DNA from: Methylolobus aquaticus
Lineage (GTDB): Bacteria; Pseudomonadota; Gammaproteobacteria; Methylococcales; Methylococcaceae
Length of the DNA stretch: 57,678 nt
Direction of reading: 5' to 3'
NCBI GenBank assembly: GCA_004168015.1
Contig: SEYW01000018.1
Location: forward strand, 1-57,678
The position numbers and the translations under genes are program-made. This document shows positions 25,623-33,971 of the stretch, piece by piece (within the stretch, counting starts at the first letter, position 1; each line of letters starts with the position of its first letter). The notes under the pieces were generated by a model, which had not been told where the DNA came from, did no database searches, and was given only the letters and a program-made list of their open reading frames with translations.

Positions 25623-26102
25623 TTACAAGTCGTCCGCAATCACTTCCATCGCGATCAGCTGCTCCCGCAGCGCCATGTGGGCATGGAAGCCTTCGTCGGG
25701 GCTGTAGAGTGGGTCGCCGTAAAGCGCTGCGGTGGCCGCGTCGTCGGACATGTACACCCGGCACAGTTGCAGATCGGCCGCAATCGCGGCGACGCAGGCT
25801 TCGAACTCCGAGAACGGTTCGGCGTCGTAGACGCCGTCTCCGAGCAGGTAATCCGCTCGATACAGTGTCGTGTCCCAGCCATGGGTCTCGCCCAGCGTGA
25901 AGATCGCGGCCTGTTCGCTGCGCGCAGTGGCTGACTCCGGTGCGTGTCCTGCTGCCGCGAGCAGTTGCCGCGGCGTCGCCGTCCCGAAGATAAGCTTTTC
26001 TCCGGTGTGTCGGGCGTGGACCTTGCGTGCCAGGTCTTCCTTGTCGAAGGCAAACCAGGCGCGGGGATTCCCCTGATGCGGAAACTCGACCACGTAGATC
26101 AT
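25623..26102 (-). CDS. conserved-looking protein of unknown function
   Basis: A 159-residue cytoplasmic protein that I do not recognise. It begins MIYVVEFPHQGNPRAWFAFD and continues with alternating charged helices; no signal peptide, membrane segment or metal motif is visible. Codon usage matches the chromosome, and the gene is 19 nt upstream of the L,D-transpeptidase gene, so it is likely the first gene of that pair. The ATG at 26102 is the best start; longer frames run into the repeat region. Confidence 0.6.
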   Translation of the reverse strand: MIYVVEFPHQGNPRAWFAFDKEDLARKVHARHTGEKLIFGTATPRQLLAAAGHAPESATARSEQAAIFTLGETHGWDTTLYRADYLLGDGVYDAEPFSEFEACVAAIAADLQLCRVYMSDDAATAALYGDPLYSPDEGFHAHMALREQLIAMEVIADDL

Positions 26103-26170
26103 CTGTATATCCTGTAGCGCAATGACGCCACGCCCGAAGTGCAAGGGGCCTGGGTCGATTAAACCAACAA

Positions 26171-26390
26171 GTGCCCGGGTTTGACCCGCGGGCATCTCGA
26201 CCTGCTCCTCACATGGCTGTCTCGGCCGTCCCCGCGCGGTCAATGCAGCCGCTTGCTGGCCCTTCACACGCTGAATCGAGCGGAGAAACTGCGTGCTGCC
26301 CAAGCGCTGATTCGGGCAAACTCCATTGCCATCACGTTAAACAGTTCCGGTGGAAATGATGCCGGAAAAATGTCCGCCAGGCCAACTAGA
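26171..26390 (+). repeat. diverged direct repeat, copy A
   Basis: This non-coding stretch is clearly related to 28100-28290 in the same orientation. Shared blocks include CGACCTGCTCCTCAC, GCTGTCTCGGCC and CGCTGCCCAAG, with many substitutions and small gaps between. A GC-rich hairpin (GCCCG...CGGGC) stands at its left edge. The two copies bracket the low-GC secreted-protein gene. Confidence 0.65.
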
Positions 26391-26517
26391 ACCTCGAGGG
26401 TGCATCGGAACAAGCCTCCCGATATGTACTAAACATGGAGGCGTGGTGGCAACGCACCGATTCACCCGAGCCTGCCCGTGCGGGTATGTTAGCACGGATC
26501 TAAAGAGGTAAATTCCC

Positions 26518-27981
26518 ATGAATGCGCTGTGGCATAGACGAATGTTTCGTAGCGTTTGCTTAAAGTCCGGCTGCCTGATTCTCGTGTCGGCTTTGTCCTT
26601 GTCTACCCTGGTGGAAGCTTCCGAGTACAAGGTATTTCACCAGTTCCCTAAAGGTTACGGCTTTACGCCGACAACAACTGGGATATTGGTTCAAGGTCAG
26701 GACGGTAATATTTATGGTACAACACCCAATGGTGGCCGGGATGACTGCGGAGTTGCTTTCAGCATTACGCCGCAAGGGCAATATGCCGAATTTGCAGGTT
26801 TCTGTGACAATCCCAATGCAGCATTTCTTGCTCATCCTTCCGGGGGTTTAATGCTAGGATCAGACGGCGCATTTTATGGCTTCAGCGGCGGGCAGTATCC
26901 GGCATACCTGTTTAAACTCAAGAACTCACATCTTTATGTTGCAGGATATTTCAAGGATGAAGAAACCCTATCAACCGGGGCACCTGTCGAGGGAGTTGAC
27001 GGCAGTCTGTATGGGTTGGCGACGGGATTTTCGAATGGCTACTACGATTATGTCTATGGGTTTACTCCCGGATCCGGCTTATATCTCGTGAAAAAACTTG
27101 GTGCAGCGGGTCATGATGCACAATCACCTTTACTTATTGGTTGGGATGGCAATCAATATGGCCCAACCTACTATGGCGCCGCTCAGGAAGGTGGGGTTCA
27201 CGGCCAGGGTCGGCTTTTCTCGATCACCATAGACGGTATGTATCAGCAGTTAAATGGCTTGTATGACTTCACGCACAAGCCGACATCTGGAAGATTGCCA
27301 AATGGTCCCTTGATCCGCGGACTGGATGGCAATCTTTACGGCACTGCACAGGATGGTGGGAGTGCCGAACGCGGTGTCGTGTTCATGCTCGAGCCAGGAA
27401 ACTCGGCACGAGTCAAGCGGATTTATAGTTTCAAGGGTACCGGAGACGGTTCTACCCCCTTTAGCGGAATGGTGCTTGGTAGCAACGGTGTCTTTTACGG
27501 CACTACGGCAAGTGGCGGTGATTCAAAGGCTTCATGCGGAACACTGTTCAGTCTGACACCGAATTCCCCGGCCGCGCCCACGGCATATACTTTTGCAGTC
27601 GAGCATGTCTTTCAAGGCGGTGCCGCAAACGATGGCTGCAACCCAAAGTCACCACCGATGCTGCACACCAACGGGCGCATCTATGGTCTGATTGCGGGTC
27701 AGGACCAAGCGCTGATCTATAGCCTGGATGTCGGCGCCCCCCAAACGGTGACGGTACTGCCGCAGGCCGCCAAGATCGGTCAGAGTGTCACTATATTGGG
27801 TCAGGGACTTAACAGTACGACGGCCGTTGCATTTGGAGGGATCGCTGCGACGAGTTTCAAAGTGGTGTCCCGTACGCTGGTGAAGGCTACGGTGCCCGCC
27901 GGTGCGGCAACGGGTGTCGTCACGGTGACCACGTCGAGGGGCACGGTTTCAAGCCCGACGAGCTTCCCGATCGTTCCATGA
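26518..27981 (+). CDS. secreted repeat protein with GxDGNxYGTT repeats (TIGR03803-type) and a C-terminal IPT/TIG domain
   Basis: A 487-residue exported protein. Residues 1-34 form a signal peptide ending near VEASE. The body has repeated motifs of about 50 residues (GQDGNIYGTTPNGG, GLDGNLYGTAQDGG, GSNGVFYGTTASGG), the beta-propeller-like pattern known as the GTTGG or choice-of-anchor tandem repeat. The last 85 residues (VTVLPQAAKIGQSVTILGQG onward) form an IPT/TIG immunoglobulin-like domain. An AAGAGG motif precedes the ATG. GC content and codon use are visibly lower than in the neighbours, and the gene lies between diverged direct repeats, both suggesting transfer. The function is probably extracellular and structural or adhesive, but unknown. 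Confidence 0.82.
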   Translation: MNALWHRRMFRSVCLKSGCLILVSALSLSTLVEASEYKVFHQFPKGYGFTPTTTGILVQGQDGNIYGTTPNGGRDDCGVAFSITPQGQYAEFAGFCDNPNAAFLAHPSGGLMLGSDGAFYGFSGGQYPAYLFKLKNSHLYVAGYFKDEETLSTGAPVEGVDGSLYGLATGFSNGYYDYVYGFTPGSGLYLVKKLGAAGHDAQSPLLIGWDGNQYGPTYYGAAQEGGVHGQGRLFSITIDGMYQQLNGLYDFTHKPTSGRLPNGPLIRGLDGNLYGTAQDGGSAERGVVFMLEPGNSARVKRIYSFKGTGDGSTPFSGMVLGSNGVFYGTTASGGDSKASCGTLFSLTPNSPAAPTAYTFAVEHVFQGGAANDGCNPKSPPMLHTNGRIYGLIAGQDQALIYSLDVGAPQTVTVLPQAAKIGQSVTILGQGLNSTTAVAFGGIAATSFKVVSRTLVKATVPAGAATGVVTVTTSRGTVSSPTSFPIVP

Positions 27982-28099
27982 CTATCCCTAGTACCCGTGC
28001 CCAGCCTTGGCCGCCGGTATTCAGGTGGCCAAGGCGAACCACAGACCTTCTGTTGGTGGATTGAAAAAGGTGTCCAGGTCAGTACACGAACTAGCGTTT

Positions 28100-28290
28100 C
28101 GGTTCGGCCCGCCGACGTCCCGACCTGCTCCTCACGTTGCTGTCTCGGCCACTCGCCCGGTCAACGAACCCGTTGCTGGACCGTCAACCGGTCAAGCGAG
28201 ACGAAAAAAGCGCGCTGCCCAAGAGCTGGTTCCGGCGAACGCCATCGGCATCGCGTTAAGCGCTTCCTGTCGAGATAATCCCGGAAAGCT
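28100..28290 (+). repeat. diverged direct repeat, copy B
   Basis: Second copy of the repeat at 26171-26390, in the same orientation. It shares the CGACCTGCTCCTCAC block and several others and ends in ATAATCCCGGAAA-like sequence where copy A has ATGATGCCGGAAA. Its right side abuts the terminal inverted repeat at 28316. It contains frames but none with a convincing protein. Confidence 0.65.
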
Positions 28291-28315
28291 CCCGCCGCTA
28301 TAACCGATGCAGCCA

Positions 28316-28837
28316 GTAGGTCCGATTAGCTCAGCGTAATCGGATGAATGCATCGTTACCTCGGATCCTGGCATTGGTAGGACTACCGTGTCGGCTGGGC
28401 CTGAGCGGATTCACTTGAACGTAATTCTCATCCCGTTTGAAGTCCGAGAGGTCGCGAGAAAAGGCGTTCAAAAGATTCCATTCCTAAATTCCTCGCTTCT
28501 TCTCAGGGAGCCGAAGATCAAAACGTTTCACCCGCTCGTGTGACGCTCTTGGAAGCGCGAATTTCGATCAAGCTCCAGCGAGATTTTCAATTGGCACTTC
28601 TTGGCAGTAGCGCCCATACGCGGTGCAAATGATCGCGCAAAACCACCCTCTGTCGATTTGAAAGGTGTAATGCCCGCGAATCCGACGCAGATGCGCTGCA
28701 AGAGATTCAGCGTAAAGAATCAGGTTCCACCTGGGATGAACGTGTGTCGGTAGTGGGGCATCGGTGGCTTAACTGCCGAGACATTGCATCCTTGGTCCAA
28801 GACATTCGTCCGATTACGCTCCGCTAATCGGACCTAC
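28316..28837. mobile_element. 522-bp non-coding element bounded by 35-bp terminal inverted repeats (MITE-like)
   Basis: The left end (28316-28350) and the reverse complement of the right end (28803-28837) match at 32 of 35 positions. Both contain GTAGGTCCGATTAGC and AGCGTAATCGGA, and each arm is itself an interrupted palindrome (TCCGATTA/TAATCGGA). The interior (about 450 nt) is more AT-rich and carries no long frame, so it cannot encode its own transposase. This is the layout of a MITE or a pair of REP-type palindromes. Confidence 0.7.
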
Positions 28838-28908
28838 GCGGGTTTACGAGTTGCCGCTGGGTTCACTGCCCTGCCCGCATTCAGGCGCAACGGTCCGGCG
28901 GGCGGGGT

Positions 28909-29304
28909 TCAGTTGGGGAAGGGCTCGACGTGAGTTTCTCCGAGCCGGCCGAAGTAGGTCACGTGACGGCCGGCCAGCCAGACCATGTAGCCGACGCAGC
29001 CGGCGGCGCGCGACCGCGCCAGGAATTCGGGAAACATCACCTCACCCTGTTGTGCAGCCTTGATCGCCGCCTGGATGGCGGCGGTGTCGAAGGCCTCAGC
29101 AATCGGCGTGGCGGGCGGCGCTAGTGCAATGGAGTGAGCGTCGCCGTTCGGCAGATAGTAGGTGGTGGCGTTGCCCCGATAGTCGGCGTAGTAGCTCTCG
29201 ACGCCGGCGTCGGTCAACGCCTTTACGACGTCGCCGAAGTGCGCCGTGCCGGCTTTGGAGGCGTGGGCGCAGTCTTCGATGATGGCTCGTGTCTGTTCGT
29301 TCAT
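28909..29304 (-). CDS. DUF1398 family protein
   Basis: A 131-residue protein matching the DUF1398 pattern: an N-terminal helix, FGDVVKALTDAGVESYYADY, TTYYLPNGD, then AIQAAIKAAQQGEVMFPEFLARS and the ending AGCVGYMVWLAGRHVTYFGR. The function is unknown; the family is often near stress or regulatory genes. It lies 25 nt downstream of the MarR gene on the same strand and is likely under its control. Confidence 0.82.
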   Translation of the reverse strand: MNEQTRAIIEDCAHASKAGTAHFGDVVKALTDAGVESYYADYRGNATTYYLPNGDAHSIALAPPATPIAEAFDTAAIQAAIKAAQQGEVMFPEFLARSRAAGCVGYMVWLAGRHVTYFGRLGETHVEPFPN

Positions 29305-29329
29305 GGTGATCTCCTGTGGGTGGGGGAGG

Positions 29330-29794
29330 TCAGCGTACCGGCACTTTCCTCAGTCGGTGCAAGCGCACCATCTCTTCCAGCAGTTCCCGCAGCTCCGCTT
29401 GTTTGGCCTCCGGGAGATGGCCGAAGAACCTTGCGTCGTTGCGGTCTGCCAACTCGGCCAGCCGGGGCACGAGCTTGCGTCCGGCCCGGGTCAGCTTCAC
29501 GTTGAGAACGCGGGCGTCCGACTCGCTGCCGCGTCGCATGACCAGCCCCTTCTGTTCGAGCCGCGCAATCACCTTGGAAACAGCGCCCTTCGTCATGCCC
29601 AGCGCCTCGGTCAGGCTGCGATGGTTGGTGTCGGCGGCATCGTAGAGCGTGCGGAGCGCGACCCACTCGGTGACCGAGACGCCGCATTCCTCGACCGCCG
29701 CCTGGAACTCTTCCGAGACCCGGTTGGAGACGAAGCGCATCCAGAAGCCCAGGTGCGCTTCGAGCGGACTGACCTGTTTGATGGCTTGTTTCAT
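29330..29794 (-). CDS. MarR family transcriptional regulator
   Basis: A 154-residue winged-helix repressor. Helix-turn-helix and wing segments are TEWVALRTLYDAADTNHRSL, ALGMTKGAVSKVIARLEQKG and LVMRRGSESDARVLNVKLTRAGRK. The dimerisation helices flank this region. The gene is first in a two-gene unit with the DUF1398 gene. A palindrome immediately upstream is a likely autoregulatory operator. Confidence 0.9.
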   Translation of the reverse strand: MKQAIKQVSPLEAHLGFWMRFVSNRVSEEFQAAVEECGVSVTEWVALRTLYDAADTNHRSLTEALGMTKGAVSKVIARLEQKGLVMRRGSESDARVLNVKLTRAGRKLVPRLAELADRNDARFFGHLPEAKQAELRELLEEMVRLHRLRKVPVR

Positions 29795-29823
29795 TGGTTT
29801 CCCTGGAAACTTTGCGGGCAGTG

Positions 29824-29841
29824 TAGTTTCCTAAGAAACTA
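29824..29841. promoter_or_regulatory. palindromic operator candidate upstream of the MarR gene
   Basis: TAGTTTC-CTAA-GAAACTA is a perfect 7-bp inverted repeat with a 4-bp spacer, starting 30 nt upstream of the MarR start codon on the opposite strand. Size, symmetry and AT-richness fit a MarR-dimer operator overlapping the promoter. Confidence 0.65.
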
Positions 29842-30093
29842 AAAGTCAAGGCGCGGGAGTAGGGGTAGCTGATAGGGGTGCGTCGTGCTCTTTCGGCTGC
29901 GGCACGCGGATCGAGGCGGGAGCGAGATGATGCCGCGGAGGTCGTTTCCGTGTCCGCTGGCGAGCGGGACTGACAGGGCAGCGGATGCGCGCCAACGGTC
30001 GTGGCGGAGGCGTTCCGGGTTAGCCCGAGTTGCGGGAATGGCGGGGGACGATTACGCGCCGCGTTGCACTGACAGGCGCGACGTGGAGAACCC

Positions 30094-30282
30094 TCACGAG
30101 GTGGGGCTGATGTTCGTCGGCTGATGCCGGGGCGGCAACAGGGCGCGCACGTCCGGGGCGCATTTGCCGCATACCGTTCCCACCCGCAGGCAGCGCGAGA
30201 CGTCCCGATGGGTGCACAGACCTTCGCGGACGGCTTCGCGGATCTGGGTTTCGGTGACGGCTTTGCAGATGCATACGTACAT
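30094..30282 (-). CDS. bfd: bacterioferritin-associated ferredoxin (Bfd)
   Basis: A 62-residue [2Fe-2S] protein. CxC occurs at residues 4-6 (MYVCICKAVT) and a CxxC motif (VCGKC) comes about 32 residues later, the four-Cys arrangement of Bfd. The helical core TETQIREAVREG is typical. Bfd releases iron from bacterioferritin under iron limitation. Here it is divergent from the nif-associated ISC cluster, a sensible iron source for cluster assembly. The ATG at 30282 has GGGAGAGATC upstream. Confidence 0.88.
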   Translation of the reverse strand: MYVCICKAVTETQIREAVREGLCTHRDVSRCLRVGTVCGKCAPDVRALLPPRHQPTNISPTS

Positions 30283-30445
30283 CGATCTCTCCGGGAGTGA
30301 CGGTGACTCAATTACAACCAAGCACGAGGCGTGCCGCTGAAGCGCGGACTGGTCGGATACCAAATGGGAATGGCTCTCAGGCGCTTTCGGCACCGTCATG
30401 ATTGCTGTCGCGTTTGTCACGTCGCATCGACGTGCCGGGCCGTTT

Positions 30446-30461
30446 TGTAGCAAATGCGACA
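30446..30461. promoter_or_regulatory. second possible NifA-type site (TGT-N10-ACA)
   Basis: TGT-AGCAAATGCG-ACA has the exact NifA upstream activator spacing. It lies about 450 nt from the iscS-side promoter and 164 nt from the bfd start. I see no -24/-12 element on the bfd side, so its relevance is uncertain and chance occurrence is possible. Confidence 0.3.
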
Positions 30462-30810
30462 AGCCGCCCCGGCTGGTACCTGACCGGTGCGCCATCGGTG
30501 GATCGGGGTCCGAGAACCAGAAGGTACTGCGGACGGTCGGCGGTCCACGGCCGCTGCGGCCCAGCCGACGAGGTCTAGCGCGGCGGGGATTCCCTGGTCC
30601 GCAGCCGTCGCCCTGACGGCCGGCGGTGCATGGCTCGCGGCCAGCCGGTCAGCGGCCTCGGCCGGTATAAGGTTTGCAGCCGTCATCGTGGTGCAGTCGC
30701 GGCGCGCTTTCTTCCGTCACCAGCGACTCTCCCACGTGCTTCCCGCTGTCCGCATGAGCGCGTCCCGACGCAGTGATTCCGCGTCTTTCGTGAGGCCTCC
30801 GTGGCCGTTT

Positions 30811-30826
30811 TGTCGGAAAGCAGACA
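30811..30826. promoter_or_regulatory. NifA upstream activator sequence candidate (TGT-N10-ACA)
   Basis: TGT-CGGAAAGCAG-ACA fits the NifA consensus. It is placed 66 nt upstream of the -24 element, about 105 nt before the predicted transcription start, within the usual working distance. Together with the sigma-54 promoter at 30892 it implies nitrogen-fixation control of the iscS-to-nifW operon. Confidence 0.7.
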
Positions 30827-30891
30827 AAGCTCGCCGCCGAATCGGCTCGTAGAAATAACTTAAAGTCAGTTGCTTATGCGATTTCCAATGA

Positions 30892-30907
30892 TGGCGCAGG
30901 TATTGCT
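30892..30907 (+). promoter_or_regulatory. sigma-54 (-24/-12) promoter for the isc-nif operon
   Basis: TGGCGC-AGGTA-TTGCT matches the sigma-54 consensus TGGCRC-N5-TTGCW at all key bases with exact spacing. The predicted start site is about 30918, leaving a 75-nt leader before iscS. The remaining 30283-30890 sequence holds the upstream activator candidates and no gene I can support. Confidence 0.8.
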
Positions 30908-30992
30908 TTGTCCTGTAGCAAGAACGCGCAATCCACAGCAGCTGGCGATGAACGATCGATCCCAGTGGCGAGCGAACCTCGGAGAGCATTTG

Positions 30993-32207
30993 ATGAAGTT
31001 ACCGGTTTATCTCGATTACTCCGCAACGACTCCCGTCGATCCTCGCGTTGCCGAGAAGATGATTCCCTTCCTGACGGAGAACTTCGGGAACCCGGCGAGC
31101 CGATCCCACAGTTTCGGCTGGACGGCGGAGAAGGCTGTCGAGGAGGCCCGCGAAGAAGTCGCGCGGCTGGTCAACGCCGATCCTCGGGAGATCATCTGGA
31201 CCTCCGGTGCGACGGAGTCGAACAACCTGGCCATCAAGGGTGCGGCGCACTTTTATGAGACCAAGGGTCGCCATCTGATCACGCTGAAGACCGAACACAA
31301 GGCGGTGCTCGACACGATGCGCGAACTCGAAGCCCAGGGCTTCGAGGTGACGTATCTGGACCCCAAGCCGGACGGCCTGCTCGACTTTCAAGCCTTCCGC
31401 GAAGCCTTCCGTGCCGATACCTCGCTGGTGTCGATCATGCACGTCAACAACGAGATCGGTGTCATCCAGGACATCGCCGCGATCGGCGCCCTGTGCCGCG
31501 AGCGCGGTGTCATTTTCCACGTGGATGCAGCCCAGTCGACCGGCAAGGTCGAGATCGATCTGGCGAAACTCCCGGTGGATCTGATGTCCTTTTCGGCCCA
31601 CAAGACCTACGGTCCGAAAGGCATCGGCGCGCTCTACGTCCGCCGCAAGCCGCGTATCCGCCTGAAGGCGATGATGCACGGGGGCGGTCACGAGCGCGGC
31701 CTGCGCTCCGGCACGCTCGCCACGCACCAGATCGTCGGCATGGGCGAAGCGTTCCGGATCGCCCGCGAAGAGATGGCCGCGGAGTCCTCCCGTATCCGGG
31801 CTTTGCGCGACCGGCTGCTGGCCGGCATCGCGGACATCGAAGAGGTCTACATCAACGGCGATCTGGAGCAGCGCGTGCCGCACAACCTCAACGCGAGCTT
31901 CAATTATGTCGAGGGCGAGTCGCTGATGATGGCGATCAAGGACCTGGCCGTTTCCAGCGGCTCGGCCTGCACCTCGTCCAGTCTCGAGCCGTCGTATGTC
32001 CTCCGTGCCCTGGGGCGCAGCGACGAGCTGGCGCACAGTTCCATCCGCTTCAGCATCGGGCGCTACACCACGGAAGCCGATGTCGACTTCGCGATTTCAC
32101 TGATTCACAAGGCTGTCGAGCGCCTCCGCGACATTTCCCCGCTGTGGGAAATGTACAAGGACGGCATCGATATCAGTTCGGTGCAATGGGCCGCTGCCGC
32201 TCACTAA
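30993..32207 (+). CDS. iscS: cysteine desulfurase IscS
   Basis: A 404-residue PLP enzyme that takes sulfur from cysteine for Fe-S cluster assembly. It begins [19 protein letters not shown]. The PLP lysine lies in [12 protein letters not shown], the PLP-binding His/Asp in [10 protein letters not shown], and the persulfide Cys in [13 protein letters not shown]. The ATG at 30993 has GGAGAG at 6 nt; the frame is open upstream but without support. Length and Cys loop are of the IscS rather than SufS type. First gene of the sigma-54-controlled operon; no iscR precedes it. Confidence 0.96.
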   Translation: MKLPVYLDYSATTPVDPRVAEKMIPFLTENFGNPASRSHSFGWTAEKAVEEAREEVARLVNADPREIIWTSGATESNNLAIKGAAHFYETKGRHLITLKTEHKAVLDTMRELEAQGFEVTYLDPKPDGLLDFQAFREAFRADTSLVSIMHVNNEIGVIQDIAAIGALCRERGVIFHVDAAQSTGKVEIDLAKLPVDLMSFSAHKTYGPKGIGALYVRRKPRIRLKAMMHGGGHERGLRSGTLATHQIVGMGEAFRIAREEMAAESSRIRALRDRLLAGIADIEEVYINGDLEQRVPHNLNASFNYVEGESLMMAIKDLAVSSGSACTSSSLEPSYVLRALGRSDELAHSSIRFSIGRYTTEADVDFAISLIHKAVERLRDISPLWEMYKDGIDISSVQWAAAAH

Positions 32208-32247
32208 TCGGTCTTCTTCATCTGCAAAAACCTCAGGAGTCCCCGTC

Positions 32248-32667
32248 ATGGCGTACAACGACAAGGTCATCGATCACTACGAAAACCCGCGCAACGTCGG
32301 TTCCTTCGACAAGGAGGACGACGGTGTGGGCACCGGCGTCGTCGGCGCGCCCGCTTGCGGCGACGTCATGAAGCTGCAGATCAAGATCAACGACGAAGGC
32401 GTCATCGAGGATGCCAAGTTCAAGACCTATGGCTGCGGTTCGGCCATTGCGTCCAGCTCGCTGGTGACCGAATGGGTCAAGGGCAAGACGGTGGAACAGG
32501 CGCTCGCGATCAAGAACACCGAGATCGCCGAGGCGCTAGCCCTCCCGCCCGTGAAGATCCATTGCTCGGTATTGGCCGAGGACGCGATCAAGGCCGCGGT
32601 ATCCGACTACAAGGCCAAGAGCGGCACGGCCGAAGACGGTTACAAAGTCTGCCAGTCGGCAGCGTGA
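32248..32667 (+). CDS. iscU: Fe-S cluster scaffold IscU
   Basis: A 139-residue scaffold protein. Its three ligand Cys are in [23 protein letters not shown] and [14 protein letters not shown]. The LPPVK motif bound by HscA is present as LPPVKIHCS. The start [18 protein letters not shown] is classical. It follows iscS by 40 nt, with AGGAG before the ATG. Confidence 0.97.
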   Translation: MAYNDKVIDHYENPRNVGSFDKEDDGVGTGVVGAPACGDVMKLQIKINDEGVIEDAKFKTYGCGSAIASSSLVTEWVKGKTVEQALAIKNTEIAEALALPPVKIHCSVLAEDAIKAAVSDYKAKSGTAEDGYKVCQSAA

Positions 32668-32680
32668 CGAACAGAGGACG

Positions 32681-33085
32681 ATGAACATGGCTGCTACGAA
32701 CGCAATGCAGGATCTGACCCCGGTGTCGCCGCCGGTGATCTTCACGAGCAACGCTGCCGGCAAGGTCAGCGAGCTGATTGCCGATGAGGGCAATCCCGAC
32801 CTGAAGCTGCGGGTTTACGTCTCCGGCGGCGGCTGCTCCGGCATGCAGTACGGGTTTTCGTTCGAAGAAGGCATCGCCGACGACGACACCACGGTCGAGA
32901 CGGATGGCGTGACCCTGCTCGTCGATTCCGCCAGCCTGCAGTATCTGGCCGGCGCCGAGATCGATTACCAGGAAGGCCTCGAGGGTTCCCGCTTCGTGAT
33001 CAAGAACCCGAACGCGTCGGCCTCCTGCAGTTGCGGCAGCTCGTTTTCGGTCGACGGCGGCGCATCCTGCGCCTCGACCCAGTAA
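32681..33085 (+). CDS. erpA: A-type Fe-S carrier, ErpA-like
   Basis: A 134-residue A-type carrier. The three conserved Cys are in [12 protein letters not shown] and ASCSCGSSF. The N-terminal 17 residues extend beyond the usual start, and the C terminus has an extra Cys (GGASCASTQ). The second in-frame ATG at 32687 is an alternative start. FSNAAGKV-type ([13 protein letters not shown]) and the GMQYGF loop favour ErpA over IscA. A second A-type carrier follows directly, so the operon encodes two. Confidence 0.87.
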   Translation: MNMAATNAMQDLTPVSPPVIFTSNAAGKVSELIADEGNPDLKLRVYVSGGGCSGMQYGFSFEEGIADDDTTVETDGVTLLVDSASLQYLAGAEIDYQEGLEGSRFVIKNPNASASCSCGSSFSVDGGASCASTQ

Positions 33086-33101
33086 TCGCGAGGGGTATGC
33101 C

Positions 33102-33425
33102 ATGTCGATTCACTTGACGGAAAAAGCGGCGAAACAAATCCAGAAGCACCTGACCGCACGCGGTCACGGTCTGGGACTGCGGCTTGCGGTCAAGACGTCG
33201 GGCTGCTCGGGGCTGGCCTATGCGCTGGAGTTCGTCGACGAGTCGGCCCCCGAGGACCAGTGCTTCGAGAGCCACGGGGTCACGGTGCTGGTCGATCCCA
33301 AGAGTATGGCCTACCTGGACGGGACCGAACTCGATTTCGTCCGCGAGGGAATGAACGAGGGCTTCAAGTTCAACAACCCGAACGTGACAGGACAGTGCGG
33401 TTGCGGTGAGAGCTTCAACGTCTAG
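33102..33425 (+). CDS. iscA: Fe-S cluster assembly protein IscA
   Basis: A 107-residue A-type carrier. It starts [17 protein letters not shown] and has the Cys triad in [15 protein letters not shown] and [11 protein letters not shown], the standard IscA ending. It is in the expected isc order ahead of hscB and directly abuts it (stop at 33425, next ATG at 33426). Confidence 0.95.
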   Translation: MSIHLTEKAAKQIQKHLTARGHGLGLRLAVKTSGCSGLAYALEFVDESAPEDQCFESHGVTVLVDPKSMAYLDGTELDFVREGMNEGFKFNNPNVTGQCGCGESFNV

Positions 33426-33971
33426 ATGAATCAGGTCATGAGTCCGGTCGGCGTCGACAATCATTTCGAACTGTTGCAGATGCCGGTGCGCTTTCGACTG
33501 GACCTGGCCGAACTGGATCGTCATTACCTCGAAATGCAGACGCGGGTGCACCCCGACCGCTCGGCGAATCTGAGCGATGCGGAGCGACGCCTGCACCTGC
33601 AATGGGCGACGCTGACCAACGAGGCCTACCAGACCTTGAAACAGCCGCTCGCCAGGGCCCGGTATCTGCTGAAGATCCGCGGTGTCGACACGCAGGAAGA
33701 GGACAACACGGCGATGCCGACGGAATTCCTGCTGGAGCAGATCGACTGGCGGGAGGAGTTGCAGACGGCCGCCGGCGATCGGGACGCCTGTGCGCTGGGC
33801 CGCCTCGTGACGCGCCTGAAGGTCGAGCGCAACACCTTGTTCGAGACGCTGGCGACGCTGCTCGATGACGATCACAAGCTGCCGGCGGCGGCCGCTCTGG
33901 TCCGCCAACTGGCTTTCCTGGACAAACTCGGCCGCGATATCAACGACGCACTGGCCGCACTGGAGGACTGA
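33426..33971 (+). CDS. hscB: co-chaperone HscB
   Basis: A 181-residue J-domain co-chaperone. The HPD tripeptide is in [12 protein letters not shown], preceded by [13 protein letters not shown], and followed by the C-terminal helical IscU-binding domain ([12 protein letters not shown]). It delivers IscU to HscA. Its TGA overlaps the hscA start codon by one base (TGATG). Confidence 0.95.
   Translation: MNQVMSPVGVDNHFELLQMPVRFRLDLAELDRHYLEMQTRVHPDRSANLSDAERRLHLQWATLTNEAYQTLKQPLARARYLLKIRGVDTQEEDNTAMPTEFLLEQIDWREELQTAAGDRDACALGRLVTRLKVERNTLFETLATLLDDDHKLPAAAALVRQLAFLDKLGRDINDALAALED

Noticed and set aside
26171..28303. Frames inside the two diverged repeats as protein genes
   Set aside because: They lack good ribosome sites and carry indels relative to each other that do not preserve a common frame.
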